A stretch of DNA of 64,000 nucleotides, from NCBI GenBank assembly GCA_026027325.1, contig JAMSLZ010000003.1, positions 248,001-312,000 on the forward strand, given 5' to 3'. Below, one piece after another: positions 10,987 through 23,477 of the stretch. The stretch's first letter is position 1. Every line of letters begins with the position of its first letter. The position numbers and the translations under genes were made by a program. The notes under the pieces were generated by a model that made no database searches, was not told where the DNA came from, and worked only from the letters and a program-made list of their open reading frames with translations. The DNA comes from Actinomucor elegans. Taxonomy: Eukaryota; Mucoromycota; Mucoromycetes; Mucorales; Mucoraceae.

Positions 10987-11897
10987 ATTAGGCGAGTATT
11001 AGCCGATACCATTCGACGTGTTTTCATTTGTATGCCGAGTTTACCGTTGCACCAATTGATTTTTTGGAGGTAAAAAAAAAAGGTTCTCAAACTACTATAT
11101 GACTTGGTTATAATAAAAGTTGCGTATTTAACATAGATGTTATTGTCTAATATATAGAGCTTTTTACCCTGAGTATCTCAGGATATTAAGAGGAGTTCAT
11201 GGGTTATACTTTCTGTTCCAGTATCTATAGTCTATATCAAAGGGTTTGTTTTAGAAGCCTAGATATCAACTACTGTATATACAGATCCATAGCTGAATTG
11301 TAGAAAATTCTTGTTAAAAGCAATAGCATGTTAGTCATAAGCTCGTTAATAGCTTATTCGGCTGTCATTTCCCCGATCCTAAAAGGAAATTTAAGATGGT
11401 TATTGGCTCTAAAGCTGCTAGACTTGATAGCTTGCGTTAAAAAAAACATGGATGTGCTTTCAGAAGTCTCGTTTATTTCCTAACAAGCCAAGTACTTCAT
11501 CCTTTGCTTTCTAGTAGATTTCCCTATTAAATTTGAAAAGATAGTCTGATTAATTGGAAAAGAATTTAGCAAGGCTTTGTATTAATCCAAATGATATGAA
11601 TTAATTTTTCGTATCGTAAAATTGCCATATACAGAGGATACAGCCTGATATTCTTCTTCGCCCTTAGGACCGAGGTTCCACTGTTTCACAACTTTTCGGT
11701 CTATTGTTCTTTTATCGATGCATATGTAAGCATTAATCAATTAAAAAATAGAACAAGTGCAACTGTATACAGCCTCAGCATGATTTTTTTTTTTTTTTTG
11801 CAGAGTGTACTTTGCAGATAGATATGTAATTACGATATTGGTTTATTAAGAGTCTAGTAGTATTACAAAGATAAGGTATGTACATGTTGTAAAGGGA

Positions 11898-12661
11898 TTA
11901 TTGTTGGGGCTTGGTCTTGGGTGAAACGTATAATGAAGTAGCTTCAGTAAATACGGTTTGACCATCTAAACTTTCAAGAGAAGCTGATACAAAGGCTTTG
12001 CGGTCCTCAAGCTTGTCGATTTTAGCTTTCATTTGAACCCATTGGTTTGAAAAGATGGGTCTTCTGTAATTGACATTGAGGTTGGCGGTGAAGCCAAACT
12101 TATTGGGCAATGCAGGTATAGCCTAGCAGTAATGAGATGTTAAAATCAATTTCCATATACATTGCAAAAAAAAAATAAAAATAAAAAAACTTACAACGCA
12201 AGCTAAACCTTCATCAAGAAGAGTAGCAGCTAAACCACCGTGGATAATACCATCATGGCCACAGATATTCTTACCGAGATGCAAGACACAAGTTAACTCG
12301 GTATAGGTCTTGTTATAGAACATGACAGGAGGTACAATCAACATGCCAGGGCCTCTCAAAGTCTACTAGATGTCAATTAATGAAAAATAAAAAGCATTTA
12401 TAAACAACTTACAGAAGCAGTCAATGAATGTTCCTTTTCACTGGCAGAAGAATGGCTATAAGCTTCATACTCAACAAGATCGGGATTAGCTCTACATTGC
12501 TTGACAATGTCCAAGTTATCTCTCTCGATCTCGGCTAATCTCGTTTGTTCTTCGGGAGAAATGTCGATAGTTTGTTCAGCAGCAACTGCGGGGCTCATGG
12601 TAGAGTATTTCGATAGAGAAGAAAAGGTGTTGTGTTTGGAAAGGAACAAACGAGATAGCAT
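11898..12661 (-). CDS. Hotdog-fold acyl-CoA thioesterase (PaaI/THEM4-like), likely mitochondrial
   Basis: This enzyme should hydrolyse acyl-CoA thioesters. Three exons, complement(11898..12122, 12195..12362, 12413..12661), give 213 residues. The start MLSRLFLSKHNTFSSLSKYS is basic, serine-rich and free of acidic residues, like a mitochondrial presequence. The hotdog signature is GHDGIIHGGLAATLLDEGLA, with the HGG loop and the D-E of the central helix that carry catalysis in this family. After it come NLNVNYRRPIFSNQWV and the C-terminal strand TEATSLYVSPKTKPQQ. Introns are short and phase-consistent. A shorter cytosolic form could start at the downstream ATG (MSPAVAAEQ). Confidence 0.88.
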
Positions 12662-14437
12662 TTATATGTGAAACAATGAAGCAAGAGAATGACAGTATAA
12701 AATTTTGATTAATAATTCAAGGTCCGGATTATTAGGTTTGTAAGCACAAAAGCCTTTTTTAGTCTTCCGCTAGGTTTTACCCGAAGCATAAACGTAATCC
12801 TGTTGTTCCTTGATTCAATTGTTGGGGGAAGTCTAGCTGTTCCAAACAATAATATCGTTTTTTTTCCAAAAAAGGCTACCATCATTTAAAAAATTTAGAA
12901 ATTGCTTTCTTTCCAAAATCCAAAAAGAAAAAGAAAAAAAAACTTGTACGCATTGGGCAATTGATTTTTGCAAAGGATTTCTAGTATTTTCCGACAAATA
13001 TTTGTATATTAGATATTTGTATATTAGATATTCAAATGCTGCATTCTTTTTATTTTTGAATAGAAATATAAAAAAGTAAACTAAAACTATATATTTCAAA
13101 GTTGTTGCTAAATCGCAATTATTACTGCTGTAATGTGGAAATAAGGGTAGGAAACACTAGACTGCTTAATGTGTTTTTCTAATTTAAGTACTATGAATAC
13201 GTCGATATCATTGTGAAAATGCGCAGAAACTGTGTCCAGTGTGCAGAAATTGTTTGTCCAATGCGCAAATTTTAGGTTAAAAAAATGTTAGCAAAGCAAA
13301 GTCAAATAAGGTGATAGATGCCCAGCCTCAGTATCACCATCTATTCGGTCCTTGATACCATTTTACTTTTGTTCATTAGTCTGCTAGTTTAGTTTGTGTT
13401 ATCTCTTCCAAGAAAAAAAAAGGTGCAATATTATGCTTGGCAACGAAATATATACTAGAGAGAAAGAGAAAACTATTTTAGTTATTATTAAAGAAAAATG
13501 AAATGTAGCCCTGAGGATTTCTATCACATTAGAGGACATAGTGGAGTTTACTAAGATGCTTTAAATATGACAAACAATCAGTAAGGTTTACCAAATAATT
13601 GACAAAAGACCAATGTAAGTACTGCATGCTTCATATAAACTGCTCGGATATCCAGAAAATCTTGATAATTATTATTGGTGTCGAGGTATCACAATAAGTC
13701 ATAATAGGATTAGAGCATCAATATAAAGTCAGTATGATGAAGCCTTGCTGGCACCTATTACCTCATAGGTCATTATCAACTATTTTAATCCATTGTTATA
13801 GGAGGGTTATATAATCAATAATAAGCCCTTGTATGGATCATTGCTCATTTTTATAAATATCATAAAACTGTAAGCAGTGTCTCATGAGATTTTATCTACA
13901 AATTTATGAACTAAATCCTCTACTACTTGCATCAGAACAGCAGAAGGATTATCTAAAAGAAATTGCTTATACTGTGCTTTACGAATCAATTTTTTATTCT
14001 TGTCAAAAATATTGTCCGGGTCTTCCTCGTAACAATACATTCATCTCTGGAATATATGAACATGAATACTCATTTGCTTGGCAGCAACGGAGACGCTCAA
14101 CCATTTTCCAACTTAAAGTTGGAAAAATCTGATTTTCTCCTAGTCAGTATAAAGTACAACATCTTCAATTATTCTTTTGTATTCAATCAAAAGTGATTTC
14201 AGATACAAATTTTTTTTTTTTTTTTTTTGTCTGATGATATATCTTTTAGGTATTGTGAATGAAAGCTTATTATTTCGCTTGTATGCTGCTCTTTGTCAAT
14301 AACAAATTCTAAAGTCTTTTCCTTGACCATCTTTGTAAAATCTGCAAGCTTATTCCAAACGTTCGTAATAAAAATAATAAAGTGGAGGAATGAAACGACA
14401 GCACTTTCCTAACAGTTGAACTAAGGAACAACTAAAA
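12662..14437. other. Intergenic, no gene seen
   Basis: AT-rich spacer. It contains a small tandem duplication near 13003-13031 (TTTGTATATTAGATA twice) and a T18 run near 14212-14229. An open plus-strand frame at 13884-14132 shows no family resemblance. Confidence 0.55.
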
Positions 14438-15337
14438 TTATTCAGCTTTATTCGATGATGTATAAAGACCTTCTCTATCCACCGTGCCTGAAACTGGTTT
14501 TTCATAATAAATTATTAATTGCACTACCAAAATACCATTCAATACTGTGGCCAACAAGTTACCCCCAAGCATAATTGGGTCATCTAATTCAGCATATGTC
14601 GTAAATGATCTTGCGGCAGTTCCAATAAAGTAATTAAGTACAGCAAATACAGATAACTGCCCTGTGGATTGATTCACATAATTCGCTCTGATCTGCGGCA
14701 CTTTACTGGCAAGCCCAATGGGTATTTGAGCTGCATACAATATCGACATGAGCCAACTTGGTATCATTTGAAGAAATAGAAATCCGCCCCAAAAGCCGCC
14801 CATGAGATAAAGCATCTTCATCTTGCTATCATTCTTGTTATAATATACAATCAACAAGGCAATACATATATTTTGAAGCGTCATAAACAAGACCTCACCA
14901 TAAGTACTGAAAGGGTGATAGAGGCGCGTATTATATACAAGCACAATCTCATACGCGCATGTTTCCAATAGAAACGATGTGAGTGAAAGCCCCTTGGCTG
15001 ATTGGTGTTTGACAATGGTAATGATCTGTGGAATCTTGACTATGGCACCTCCAACTACGATGCCTAGGCCCAGGCCTTTGGAAATGGCTAGTTTCAGACA
15101 CGGCACGTCGGTAATATGAAATTCCTCAAATAAAGTTTCATAGCAAGTATCGCCTAACAGTTTAACAAGTGGTGTGCTAATGATGGATGGCCATCGGTAG
15201 AAGGTATCAAGATCATCAATGATGTGACTATTTAAATCGACTTCTTTCTGTACTGGTAATGCGGTATTAAATTGAACTAAGAATAACAGTTGTAATAGTA
15301 GCAGCGTTATTAGTGGTAGAAGGCGATATGTGTACAT
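14438..15337 (-). CDS. MPDU1: MPDU1-type PQ-loop protein (mannose-P-dolichol utilization defect 1)
   Basis: MPDU1 proteins are ER multi-pass membrane proteins needed for using dolichol-phosphate mannose and glucose in glycan and GPI synthesis. The single exon encodes 299 residues. An N-terminal hydrophobic stretch (LLPLITLLLLQLLFLVQF) looks like a signal peptide. Then comes a luminal segment with conserved-looking cysteines (GDTCYETLF, TDVPCLKLAISKGLG), typical of the family. Two PQ-loop repeats follow: GGAIVKIPQIITIVKHQSAKG near residue 97 and GLASKVPQIRANYVNQSTGQL near residue 207, each followed by further membrane helices. The product ends in a hydrophilic tail. Lack of introns is unusual among its neighbours. 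Confidence 0.93.
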   Translation of the reverse strand: MYTYRLLPLITLLLLQLLFLVQFNTALPVQKEVDLNSHIIDDLDTFYRWPSIISTPLVKLLGDTCYETLFEEFHITDVPCLKLAISKGLGLGIVVGGAIVKIPQIITIVKHQSAKGLSLTSFLLETCAYEIVLVYNTRLYHPFSTYGEVLFMTLQNICIALLIVYYNKNDSKMKMLYLMGGFWGGFLFLQMIPSWLMSILYAAQIPIGLASKVPQIRANYVNQSTGQLSVFAVLNYFIGTAARSFTTYAELDDPIMLGGNLLATVLNGILVVQLIIYYEKPVSGTVDREGLYTSSNKAE

Positions 15338-17187
15338 ATTTTGGTGGTGATCTGTGCAGCCAATGTATAAAAAAAAAATAGTAATAGAAAAAGAGCCTGG
15401 AAGGAGTACGAAATAAAATACTGTATCTAGAAAAAGTAATGGTACATGTTACCAATCTCAACTAAACTATAACTTATTGTACACACTTATTAACCGTAAA
15501 ATCATATCATCTCAATCGTTTTAGTACCCAGAGTTATCAATCGGATCGCCCTAATCCCCTATAGTAACAGTTGCTGTCAAAATCAATTAACCACAATCTC
15601 CATAGTAAACTGAACAGTCACAATCATATAAAAATGGGCTCAGAAACATCAAAACATATAAGCTGTCATCTAGAAGGTAAAGGCAAACTAATGATTTTTT
15701 ATTTAATAATAGTTAAATTTAATTATTTTATTTTGAATGGTAAGCATTTAAAAAACATTGCTCTCAAGTGAAATGTTAATAGAGTCGGAGCTTTATAGTG
15801 CCTTGCCACATTCATATAAAAGTATGAAAGGTTATATATTAAAAGGCATACATATGATTCTAAACAGATATCAAGTTTTGAAAGGAAATCTTGGCTAGTT
15901 GTTGATTTAGGTACATTTTTGTGAAGTATTATCGGCACATATTTCGAAAAAACTGCCATCCAATGATGCTCTCTCACTCTCCTTTAATAATGTAACTTAC
16001 GCACTGCTTTCTTATTCAAATCTCATGTTCTTGGAGATATTGTATAGACTTCCATAGAATTTGACACATTAAAATATGGGTTAGTACATAGGATAAGCGC
16101 TTTTCTGTTCTCGATTCCAATTGCTGTCAATTCATTCATCGTTTGTTAACACAGTTTATTTCTGAGTATATTAAAGACATTAGTACTGAATTAATCCCTT
16201 TAATAATACAAGTCATGATCAGTAATTGTAAGGATACTACACGTGTTACTACAGTAACTGAGAAGCTGTAAAATGATGATAATATACTCCTGGTCTATTA
16301 TCCTCAGTGCATAAAAGCATTGATTTATTTGCATAGTCATATTTAATCGCAATGAGTGAGACATGTACCTAATAGAACTGAATTATGACTGTAATAGCTA
16401 TAACAAGGGCCTTCTCAAATCCAATCCGCTATAATACTGGAATCAATAGTGCACGAGGTAATTAACAAGGATAGACTTTTGATGTACTTTTTTTTTCAGC
16501 AATCATTTACCAATCATGTATTGGGCACTTTATATGAAAGGAATAAAATACATGAATTTTTGTTTTGTACATGAGAGAGGAAGCAATAATTGGCTACGAA
16601 AATACGTCTATTAAAAAAAAGCACTTTCAAAAATTTTCTAAATCTGACAATAGTTGGTTACTTTTATTCCTGGCTTCATAGACTAGCATCAGTATGACCA
16701 ACAATAAACTGTTACGTCTTGCTGATAGCATTTCAGGATACCTTACATCGCTTCCTCACATAACGTCACATGTTGATCATTGGAAACACTTTCCATGCAT
16801 GTTAGATAGAGAAAAATGGGAGTAAAAATCCATTTTATTAGATTTCAATTAATGCTGAATGCTTGACACTATATTCAGTTCTGATCTTGCCTCCACGAAT
16901 CAGGTTAAAATATTACAATGCCTAGTAGCGCTAGACATTTATAACTTGAGAAACATGTTTTAGTACTTTCCATTACAAATTATGGCCATTAAGAGTTACT
17001 ATATCTTCAATATATGTTATATGCTATAGAAAGACATCCGTCTATTCAACATCTATAGCTGTACTTATGCAACATAGCATTCCTTTCTCAAGACTATGAT
17101 GTTTAGTTACGTGTTGTAAACGTATGGATCTGATATAATTGATCAGCTGTATACGCTCACTGGTTTCAATGCAACTTCAAAATATTT

Positions 17188-17207
17188 ATATATATATATA
17201 TATATAT
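17188..17207. repeat. TA dinucleotide microsatellite
   Basis: A run of TA repeats within ATATTTATATATATATATAT in the desert upstream of the PWWP gene. Confidence 0.8.
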
Positions 17208-18174
17208 CTATAGTAAAGGGTAAAGCGCAATGCGTGTTTGATCCAAAAGATCACGCACCTTATAATAATTCTCCAGAAAATAATACATATCTACAGAAAT
17301 TCTCGTATACAACCTTATGGTGCCAACTGGAGATACATCAGTTAGGGAATGGATGCGTTTAGATCAATGTATTATAGTAGCAGTAGTCAAAATATTGGCT
17401 GTTCAGAGTATATGAAAGAAGAGCCGATATATACAGAGATTAAATAGTCGTAGTTTATATTAGATGTTTCTTTGCTAACAGTAAAATCCGATATTTCTCT
17501 GCTCATTTTTGATTTTCAAACTTAAGTTGTTGGTAGTATTTATCCTATTGTGATTTACCATTATCATATATTCATTTGAATATGTACTGATTTGGGATGG
17601 TTTACATTATTTGTGGTTTATTAAACGCTGCTATGACTAATTGAATCTCTGAGTTGCGCTTAATGTGTAGACTAGTATGTTGATTAAATTCGCTATTAGC
17701 TTTTAAGACAGCTAAAACATTGGCGCGTAATCTGACAAGTAAATTGTATATTTTCATTATAAGTGATGCTTTGGAAAGGTCTTTAATACCATCTGCAGAA
17801 AGCGACATTAAGATACCCCTACCGCTATAATGGTCTCATTTTTATTAGCTAACTATTGGAAATTTAACCAATTAAGAAAACTAAGGCACACTCTGTACGT
17901 AGACAGCGAATTTTGATCTCAAAAGGGTTGCAGATGCGCAAAATAAGTTTTAACAAACTTTATGTAGAATTAAATGACACATCAAATGGCGTGATGATTA
18001 TTTGATATTTCATTTACTTTACTGAGTTTTTTTTTTTTTTTTTGAAATTCCTTATAAATGCAACCATCACTCCAATATGTGGTGCATATATAATAAGCCA
18101 TACCCTAAAAAAAATGCTGCCTTCGTACTCTACAAATAAGAAGACAATTATAAAAATGCGAGTTTATAAAGATA

Positions 18175-18375
18175 TCCTTTGGAGTTTTTCTGAAATCGGG
18201 TCACTTTCGTTCCATTTTTAACATCTCGACATTTCTCAATTGATTCTTGGTTAATATCGCATCTGATGAGCAATGCATACTTATAGTGTACTACTGAACT
18301 TATTGAGCTTATTATTTTATAAATAGTTATTTTATAAATAACTTCTATTTCATATGGGCAAGTTTTAATGATCAA
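18175..18375 (-). pseudogene. Fragment of an unknown repeated small ORF (copy 1)
   Basis: The minus-strand frame contains KYALLIRCDINQESIEKCRDVK. A second copy at 29.6 kb reads EYVIAIKCDAKTESVDKCRDVK. The similarity holds at the DNA level too (TTTAACATC.CGACATTT, then TGATTC further on). Both copies have hydrophobic residues before the motif and two cysteines inside it. No start, stop or splice pattern is convincing, so I call it a relic of a repeated gene or element. I do not recognise the family. Confidence 0.4.
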
Positions 18376-19381
18376 TAGAATTCGTCAATTTTTGGCTTAA
18401 TCTCGTATTTGATTAATAACTATGTTCAAAAAGCCTTGTATTTAGTAACCTCAATACCCAAGCATTTTTTTTTGTTAAATTAACACATGATTGCCAATTT
18501 ACAACTTCCATTTGCTTACTCTACTACAAAAGATGCGTTCTATATACTTGTGTTATCAGATCTAAGTCTGAGTTGATATATTATCGATCGGGCTGTGTGT
18601 ATGACGAAAACTTGTCATCATCCTTTGTCATTATTACTATGAAGATCTAGCTGTTATCGTCGTTTACCATCAAGGCATACAAGAAGAATGTTCTAACTAA
18701 ACAGCAAACCGAGACAAATGATAGGGAGAAATTGATATCTCTGATAACTTTAAATCATTTTACACGACAATACTTATCAAATTGGCAACTTTATAGATTT
18801 GAATTGATGATTTCATAAAAATCATTTGGAACCGATGTAAACAAGGCATGTTTTTGTTTACAATAAAGAGTACCTTATAAGATAGAATATATTTGTCATT
18901 CGGGAACCACGTTCGGTTGCTCGGTTGCTCGCGCAGTTTGAATACATGTATATTACTCGAATTTGTCATAAACGCACATAATTTAATGATTTTCTTGTTG
19001 TTGCCCTTTAATAAACAGGAAACCAATAGGGGAGGATCATTCGATTAGAGATGCATCCAATCATAGGAAGCACAGAAGATTGGAATTCCCCTGTTGCACG
19101 GGACGTTGGATAAGTTACAGCTATGAACTTCCGGTCATATCTTGAATGTGTCTTTGTTATCAATACAGGGAAGAGGAAGATATTGATTGATTGAATTTTT
19201 ATTTTTCCGAGAATTTAATGAGGTGATTTTGTAATATATGGGTATAAATAAGCCAGCTTTTTTTTCTGCGTCCATATATCATCCTGCTTGAACAACGAGT
19301 AATTGATTTGGTGCAACTGGTTTTATTTTAGAAAACAGGGCTTTTTTTAAAACAGAAACTGCACTATGGTACCCTATTACA

Positions 19382-19434
19382 AAAGACTTTCTCTCTTTCT
19401 TTCTTTCTTTCTTTCCTCTTTTTCTTTTATAAAG
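19382..19434. repeat. CTTT-type pyrimidine microsatellite upstream of the PWWP gene
   Basis: A run of CTTT repeats ending in CCTCTTTTTCTTTTA. A second C/T-rich tract occupies 19604-19650, just before the gene start. Pyrimidine tracts of this kind are common in fungal promoters; a role here is inference. Confidence 0.7.
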
Positions 19435-19692
19435 AACTAATTCATATCAAGAGAAGGAAAACCAAAGGAAGTCTATTATTTTTCATTAATTTAATAGGTT
19501 GCATCAGATGATTTTGTACTCTTTCAGAAACCCAACGGATGTATATGGGTTGAAGTTGAAAATAAATATGGGAATTTTTCTTTTTTTATGTGGGTGAGAG
19601 AGTGTCTTTTTCTTCCTTTCTTTTCTTTTTCTCTCTCTTTCTTTTTACTTTTTATATTTTATTTAAACGCGACTTTTCTATAACTTATTTCA

Positions 19693-20909
19693 ATGCGTCA
19701 ACAACAAGGACGATCACCGCCAACCGAATATACACCTGGAACAAATGTATTTGCAAAGTTAAAAGGTTATCCGTGGTGGCCAGCAAGGGTAAAGTACAAG
19801 TAAACAAAACCTACGAAAAGCTAATATCTTTTCTGGGTAGATTGAAGCTGACCAGAGTGTGCCAGCAAAAGTGCTAAAGCAGAAATCTAGATCAAAAGGT
19901 ACCTTATACACCGTGTTTTTCTATGGTTCAAGAGACTAGTAAGTTTATTTAGAGCAAATAAAAAAAAAAGTAGAAACTTACACTTTTATAGTGGTTTCTT
20001 TGGTCCTGATGCTATTCGACCATTCGATAATGAGAACGTTGAAAATGATTTGAAGGCAAAAAAGTTCAAGACAAAGGATTTGGAACTGGCAGTGCGTCAA
20101 GCATTAAACCCTTCTCTACTAACTCAACTGGAAGAAGATGACGAAGAGGAAGAAGAGGAGGAGGAGGAGGAGACAAAGAAAGGAAAAGGAAAGAAACCAG
20201 TGGCAAAAAAGACACCAGTGACAAATGGCAAAACAAAGAAACCAAAACAAACAACGAGTGCAACAGCAAAGAGACGAAGTCGTAAATTGACGTTGGGTGA
20301 AGAGGATGCTGTCGATGAGACAGCTGTTGGTGATAGTGATAGAAAAAAAAGAGTAAGTTTATTGAGTAGCTTTATTCAAATACTCATATTCTTTTTTAGC
20401 GTAAATCAATGTCGCTCGAAAAGGATGATGAGCCTATTCATGGACAAAGTGATCATCATAAAGAAGAGATCAAGAAATCACCAGAATATAAGAAAGTGTA
20501 TCATATTAGACACAGACTACAACGATTGGTATACAACAAGAAAGAGGTAATTAAAGAAGAAAAAAGACGCGTCAATCCTGTATTTACGGTATGTTAGGGT
20601 GAGATCCCAAAGGAAGATTATCCAAAGATCCTACAAGTCGTAAAGGAAATTGAAGAGGCACCAATGACATATAACCTCTTAAAAGTAAGTCTTGAAGTGA
20701 TGCCATGGAAACAGGTATTAAATAAAAGGGGTTAGGATACCAAGATTGGCAAGGTAGTTAAGGCAGCATGCTCTTATCCATTTGAAGATGATACTGTGAT
20801 CAAGGATCGCTGTCAGCATCTTATGAGAAATTGGAAAACACTCTTCATTGATCCTCAATCTACTAGCTTACAAAACAGAACCCATGATACACCTATGCAA
20901 GACGTTTAA
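19693..20909 (+). CDS. PWWP-domain chromatin protein with LEDGF/TFIIS-N-like C-terminal domain
   Basis: Six exons, join(19693..19788, 19841..19938, 19992..20352, 20400..20546, 20598..20684, 20736..20909), encode 320 residues. The N-terminal PWWP domain has GTNVFAKLKGYPWWPARIEA and VFFYGSRDYGFFGPDAIRPF; PWWP domains read methylated H3K36 on nucleosomes. The middle is highly charged: an acidic run, then lysine-rich repeats (KKGKGKKPVAKK, RKKRRKSMS), a likely nuclear and DNA-binding linker. The C-terminal part, from about residue 205, is helical, with VYHIRHRLQRLV, MTYNLLKDTKIGKVVKAAC and MRNWKTLF. This resembles the TFIIS N-terminal/LEDGF integrase-binding-domain fold. The order PWWP, linker, helical domain is that of LEDGF/HRP2-type transcription cofactors. 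It probably works in H3K36me-guided transcription; that is inference. Confidence 0.87.
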
Positions 20910-22256
20910 TATAATATGAAGATTGGATTACATATAGCACAATAATAAAGAAAAGTCTAAGAGTAAGTCCTATGTATATGTGTGCGTGGGTCTAATGGAT
21001 CAAATCCCTTTTTCTAATCTACTTCAAGATGCTTATACGATATGTTTTGGTTATTACCCACCTATTTCCCCCCCCCCATTTTTCAACCATGTAATAAAAA
21101 GTTAACTCATAATCCACCAATCAACAAGTCGAATTACGGTCATTTGTCGATTTCGTGATAAGGGCTTTTAAAGAAGCATAATGGATAATTCGTCTAGTCT
21201 ATCAACCGTACATTTTGGTAATTGAACGCACTTGATATATATAAACATTTCAGTCAGATGTAGCATTTTATTTTGAGTATGAGCTACTAATTACATTCGA
21301 TATTTGGTCAAGGTCGCAGTCAAAATAATGCATCTGCCAATATTCCAAGCGCTAGTTTTAAACAAATTGTGGTCCAGCAACTGAAATTTTATACACAAAA
21401 ATAATAGTCCTATTGTAGACAACGGTTATCGAATAGTATAGTCTTATATTATTGGTAACAATCATAGATCATCACCATTAGCTTATAAAAGATATGTACT
21501 TTGTACAAGTTCAATAGCGAAGTCTTGCTACAGAAAAGATAAAAGATATTTTGGTAGAATCCTATAGAGCATGCTCAGACCGCTTTACAATGTGATAAAT
21601 CAGTGCTTAAAGAGCATAAAATTCTTTTCTGTGTAAATTCCAGGTTTCGAAGTTTTGTCTTTATCTATTATTGAGTTACGCCCACTTGTTCTATTTTTCT
21701 AATTTTGTAAAGGGCATACGATTGTCATCAACACCAATTTTCAATGCCCGTCATCTCGCATCAAGCAACATAAATCAATCGGTTTGAAGATGATATCATG
21801 AACATGTTTGGTGTCATGTACATATGATATATAGAAGGCAACCGATGTATATAAGCAATGTTTTATATAGTAGTAATACAATCGCACTATGCAATATTTT
21901 TAGTTTCTAGATTATTCGGTAATTACTCATCATGATGAAGTCTGATCTACCTTCTGTTGGCCAAAGATACCGTTAAGCACAAGAACTGTTTGTTCCTTTT
22001 TATCAAACTATTCAATTATATAAACTACAGGATATACTATAAAAGTCTCTTCATCATAACATTTGTGCTTTGAGGGAGTACAAAAAGTCATAGAGATCAG
22101 TCGCATTTGCCTATTATAGCATTATTTTGAGCTGTTTGGCCTGTTTTAACCAAGTGTTATTGTTTCTATCCTCTTTTTATTCTTTGGTTTCGCTGCACTG
22201 ATTTTTTCTTTTTATCTTTCTTTATTTTTTATCACTATTATCATCTATATACACTA
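20910..22256. other. Intergenic, no gene seen
   Basis: 1.35 kb AT-rich spacer with a C9 run near 21070-21078 and a weak copy of the dispersed repeat near 21299-21338. The last 120 bases are T-rich promoter-like DNA of the next gene. Confidence 0.55.
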
Positions 22257-23477
22257 ATGTATCAAATCAATTCAAAAGCAGAAAACGCGATATCACCGCT
22301 ACAGCTACTGCTACAAAACTGCATTGCGAGTTTGACAGCACCTTTTTGTATACCACTATTATTCTACTTATGCATCCAAATTTCCAATGCAGCTCCAGTG
22401 GAACATCCAACATATGAACCAGGCGTACTATACCTTCCAGATAGAGCAATAGCAGTGGGTAAATTTTTCTTCTAAACGTAAAAAATAGAATTTTTCGCGT
22501 TAACTGTTTCAATTTATAGATGACGGCTACCGATTGAGTATTCAAGGCGTGCTAGGAGGCATTGTGCTCATTGTCTGTGGCATCTTGCTGGCATTTCGTA
22601 GTGTCTGGGATAGATCGAGAGCAGGTACAGGTACACAATCACTATCGGGGTTTGTTACAATGGGGTTTGTTACTTGGATCATGTTAGCGAACTTTGAACC
22701 CGACCAGACTTATGGTACAAACCGTCAAACCATTTACTTTATTGTTCCACTTGTTGTGGGTTTTGTTACATCATGTTTCATGTCCGTTACGATCCAGCTA
22801 TACCTAATGTTAGTAGGTGGATTGGGCGGTCTGGCGTTTGGTTTATGGATACTGGGATGGAAAGAAGACTTTGCAATTACATCAAATTATGGAAGAGCTA
22901 TTTTACTAACCGTATTGGTGGTGGTATTTATGGTGATGTCTTTATATCATTGTTTTTGGCATAAACTAGGAGCAGCTATTGCTGGTTCTTATATCTTCTT
23001 TATGGGTTTGGATATTTATTTCCATACAGGATTCTTGTATTGCTTTACAACGGTACTGGATGTTAATCACGGTAGGTGCGCGGCTGAACAGAGTTAGTGC
23101 ATGCATTCATGGCCTTTTTTTTTTTTTTTGGTTGTAGAACATCATTATAAAATGTATCGAGGCGTTTATATTATGCAATCCTGTCTCATTATATCATATC
23201 TTGTTGGATACGTAGCCCATCGTCACGATGTAAGTATACAGAATCTTTTTTATGAATACATCCACTAATCACTAGTACATAGCATATTAATACGCAGCAT
23301 GGATTCTTGATGACAACCTTAAGAGACCCTATGTATAAATCACAGCTAATGCCTGTTCGGTCATTTATGCCTGGTATGGCCCCTTCAAGGTGGATGCCTA
23401 CTTGGATACCTTGGAGAAGAAACCCACCAGCACAAGTTATTCCTCCCGCTCCTGTTACAGTCGCGCCCGTAGTGTAG
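22257..23477 (+). CDS. DUF4203/TMEM198-like multi-pass membrane protein
   Basis: Four exons, join(22257..22458, 22520..23071, 23138..23229, 23298..23477), encode 341 residues. An N-terminal hydrophobic segment (LTAPFCIPLLFYLCIQIS) may act as a signal peptide, with cleavage plausible after NAA. The core starts at GYRLSIQGVLGGIVLIVCGILLAF, then has six or seven helices rich in Gly and aromatic residues, including LMLVGGLGGLAFGLWILGW and GAAIAGSYIFFMGLDIYFHTGF. This Gly-rich pattern is that of the DUF4203 (TMEM198-like) family, whose biochemical role is poorly known. The C-terminus is cytosolic-like, with repeated Trp-Pro motifs (WMPTWIPW) and ends PPAPVTVAPVV. Likely at the plasma membrane or an endomembrane. 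Confidence 0.82.

Larger units (their letters stand above)
10243..11897. other. Intergenic with direct repeat and palindrome
   Basis: This 1.65 kb spacer has no supported gene. It holds two structured elements listed separately: a two-copy 59-base direct repeat at 10802-10919 and a perfect 22-base palindrome at 10965-10986. Confidence 0.6.
15338..19692. other. Long intergenic desert (4.4 kb)
   Basis: No recognisable gene. It holds a (TA)n microsatellite near 17188-17207, a 68-codon minus-strand frame at 17602-17808 that I cannot identify, and a fragment at about 18175-18375 that resembles one at 29.6 kb (listed separately). Just upstream of the PWWP gene are pyrimidine-rich tracts. Confidence 0.55.

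Noticed and set aside
12833..13099. Minus-strand frame of 88 codons
   Set aside because: Low-complexity Phe/Lys/Tyr composition with a short tandem repeat inside; no family features.
13884..14196. Two overlapping plus-strand frames
   Set aside because: No recognisable motif, no homologous copy in the window and no clear promoter.
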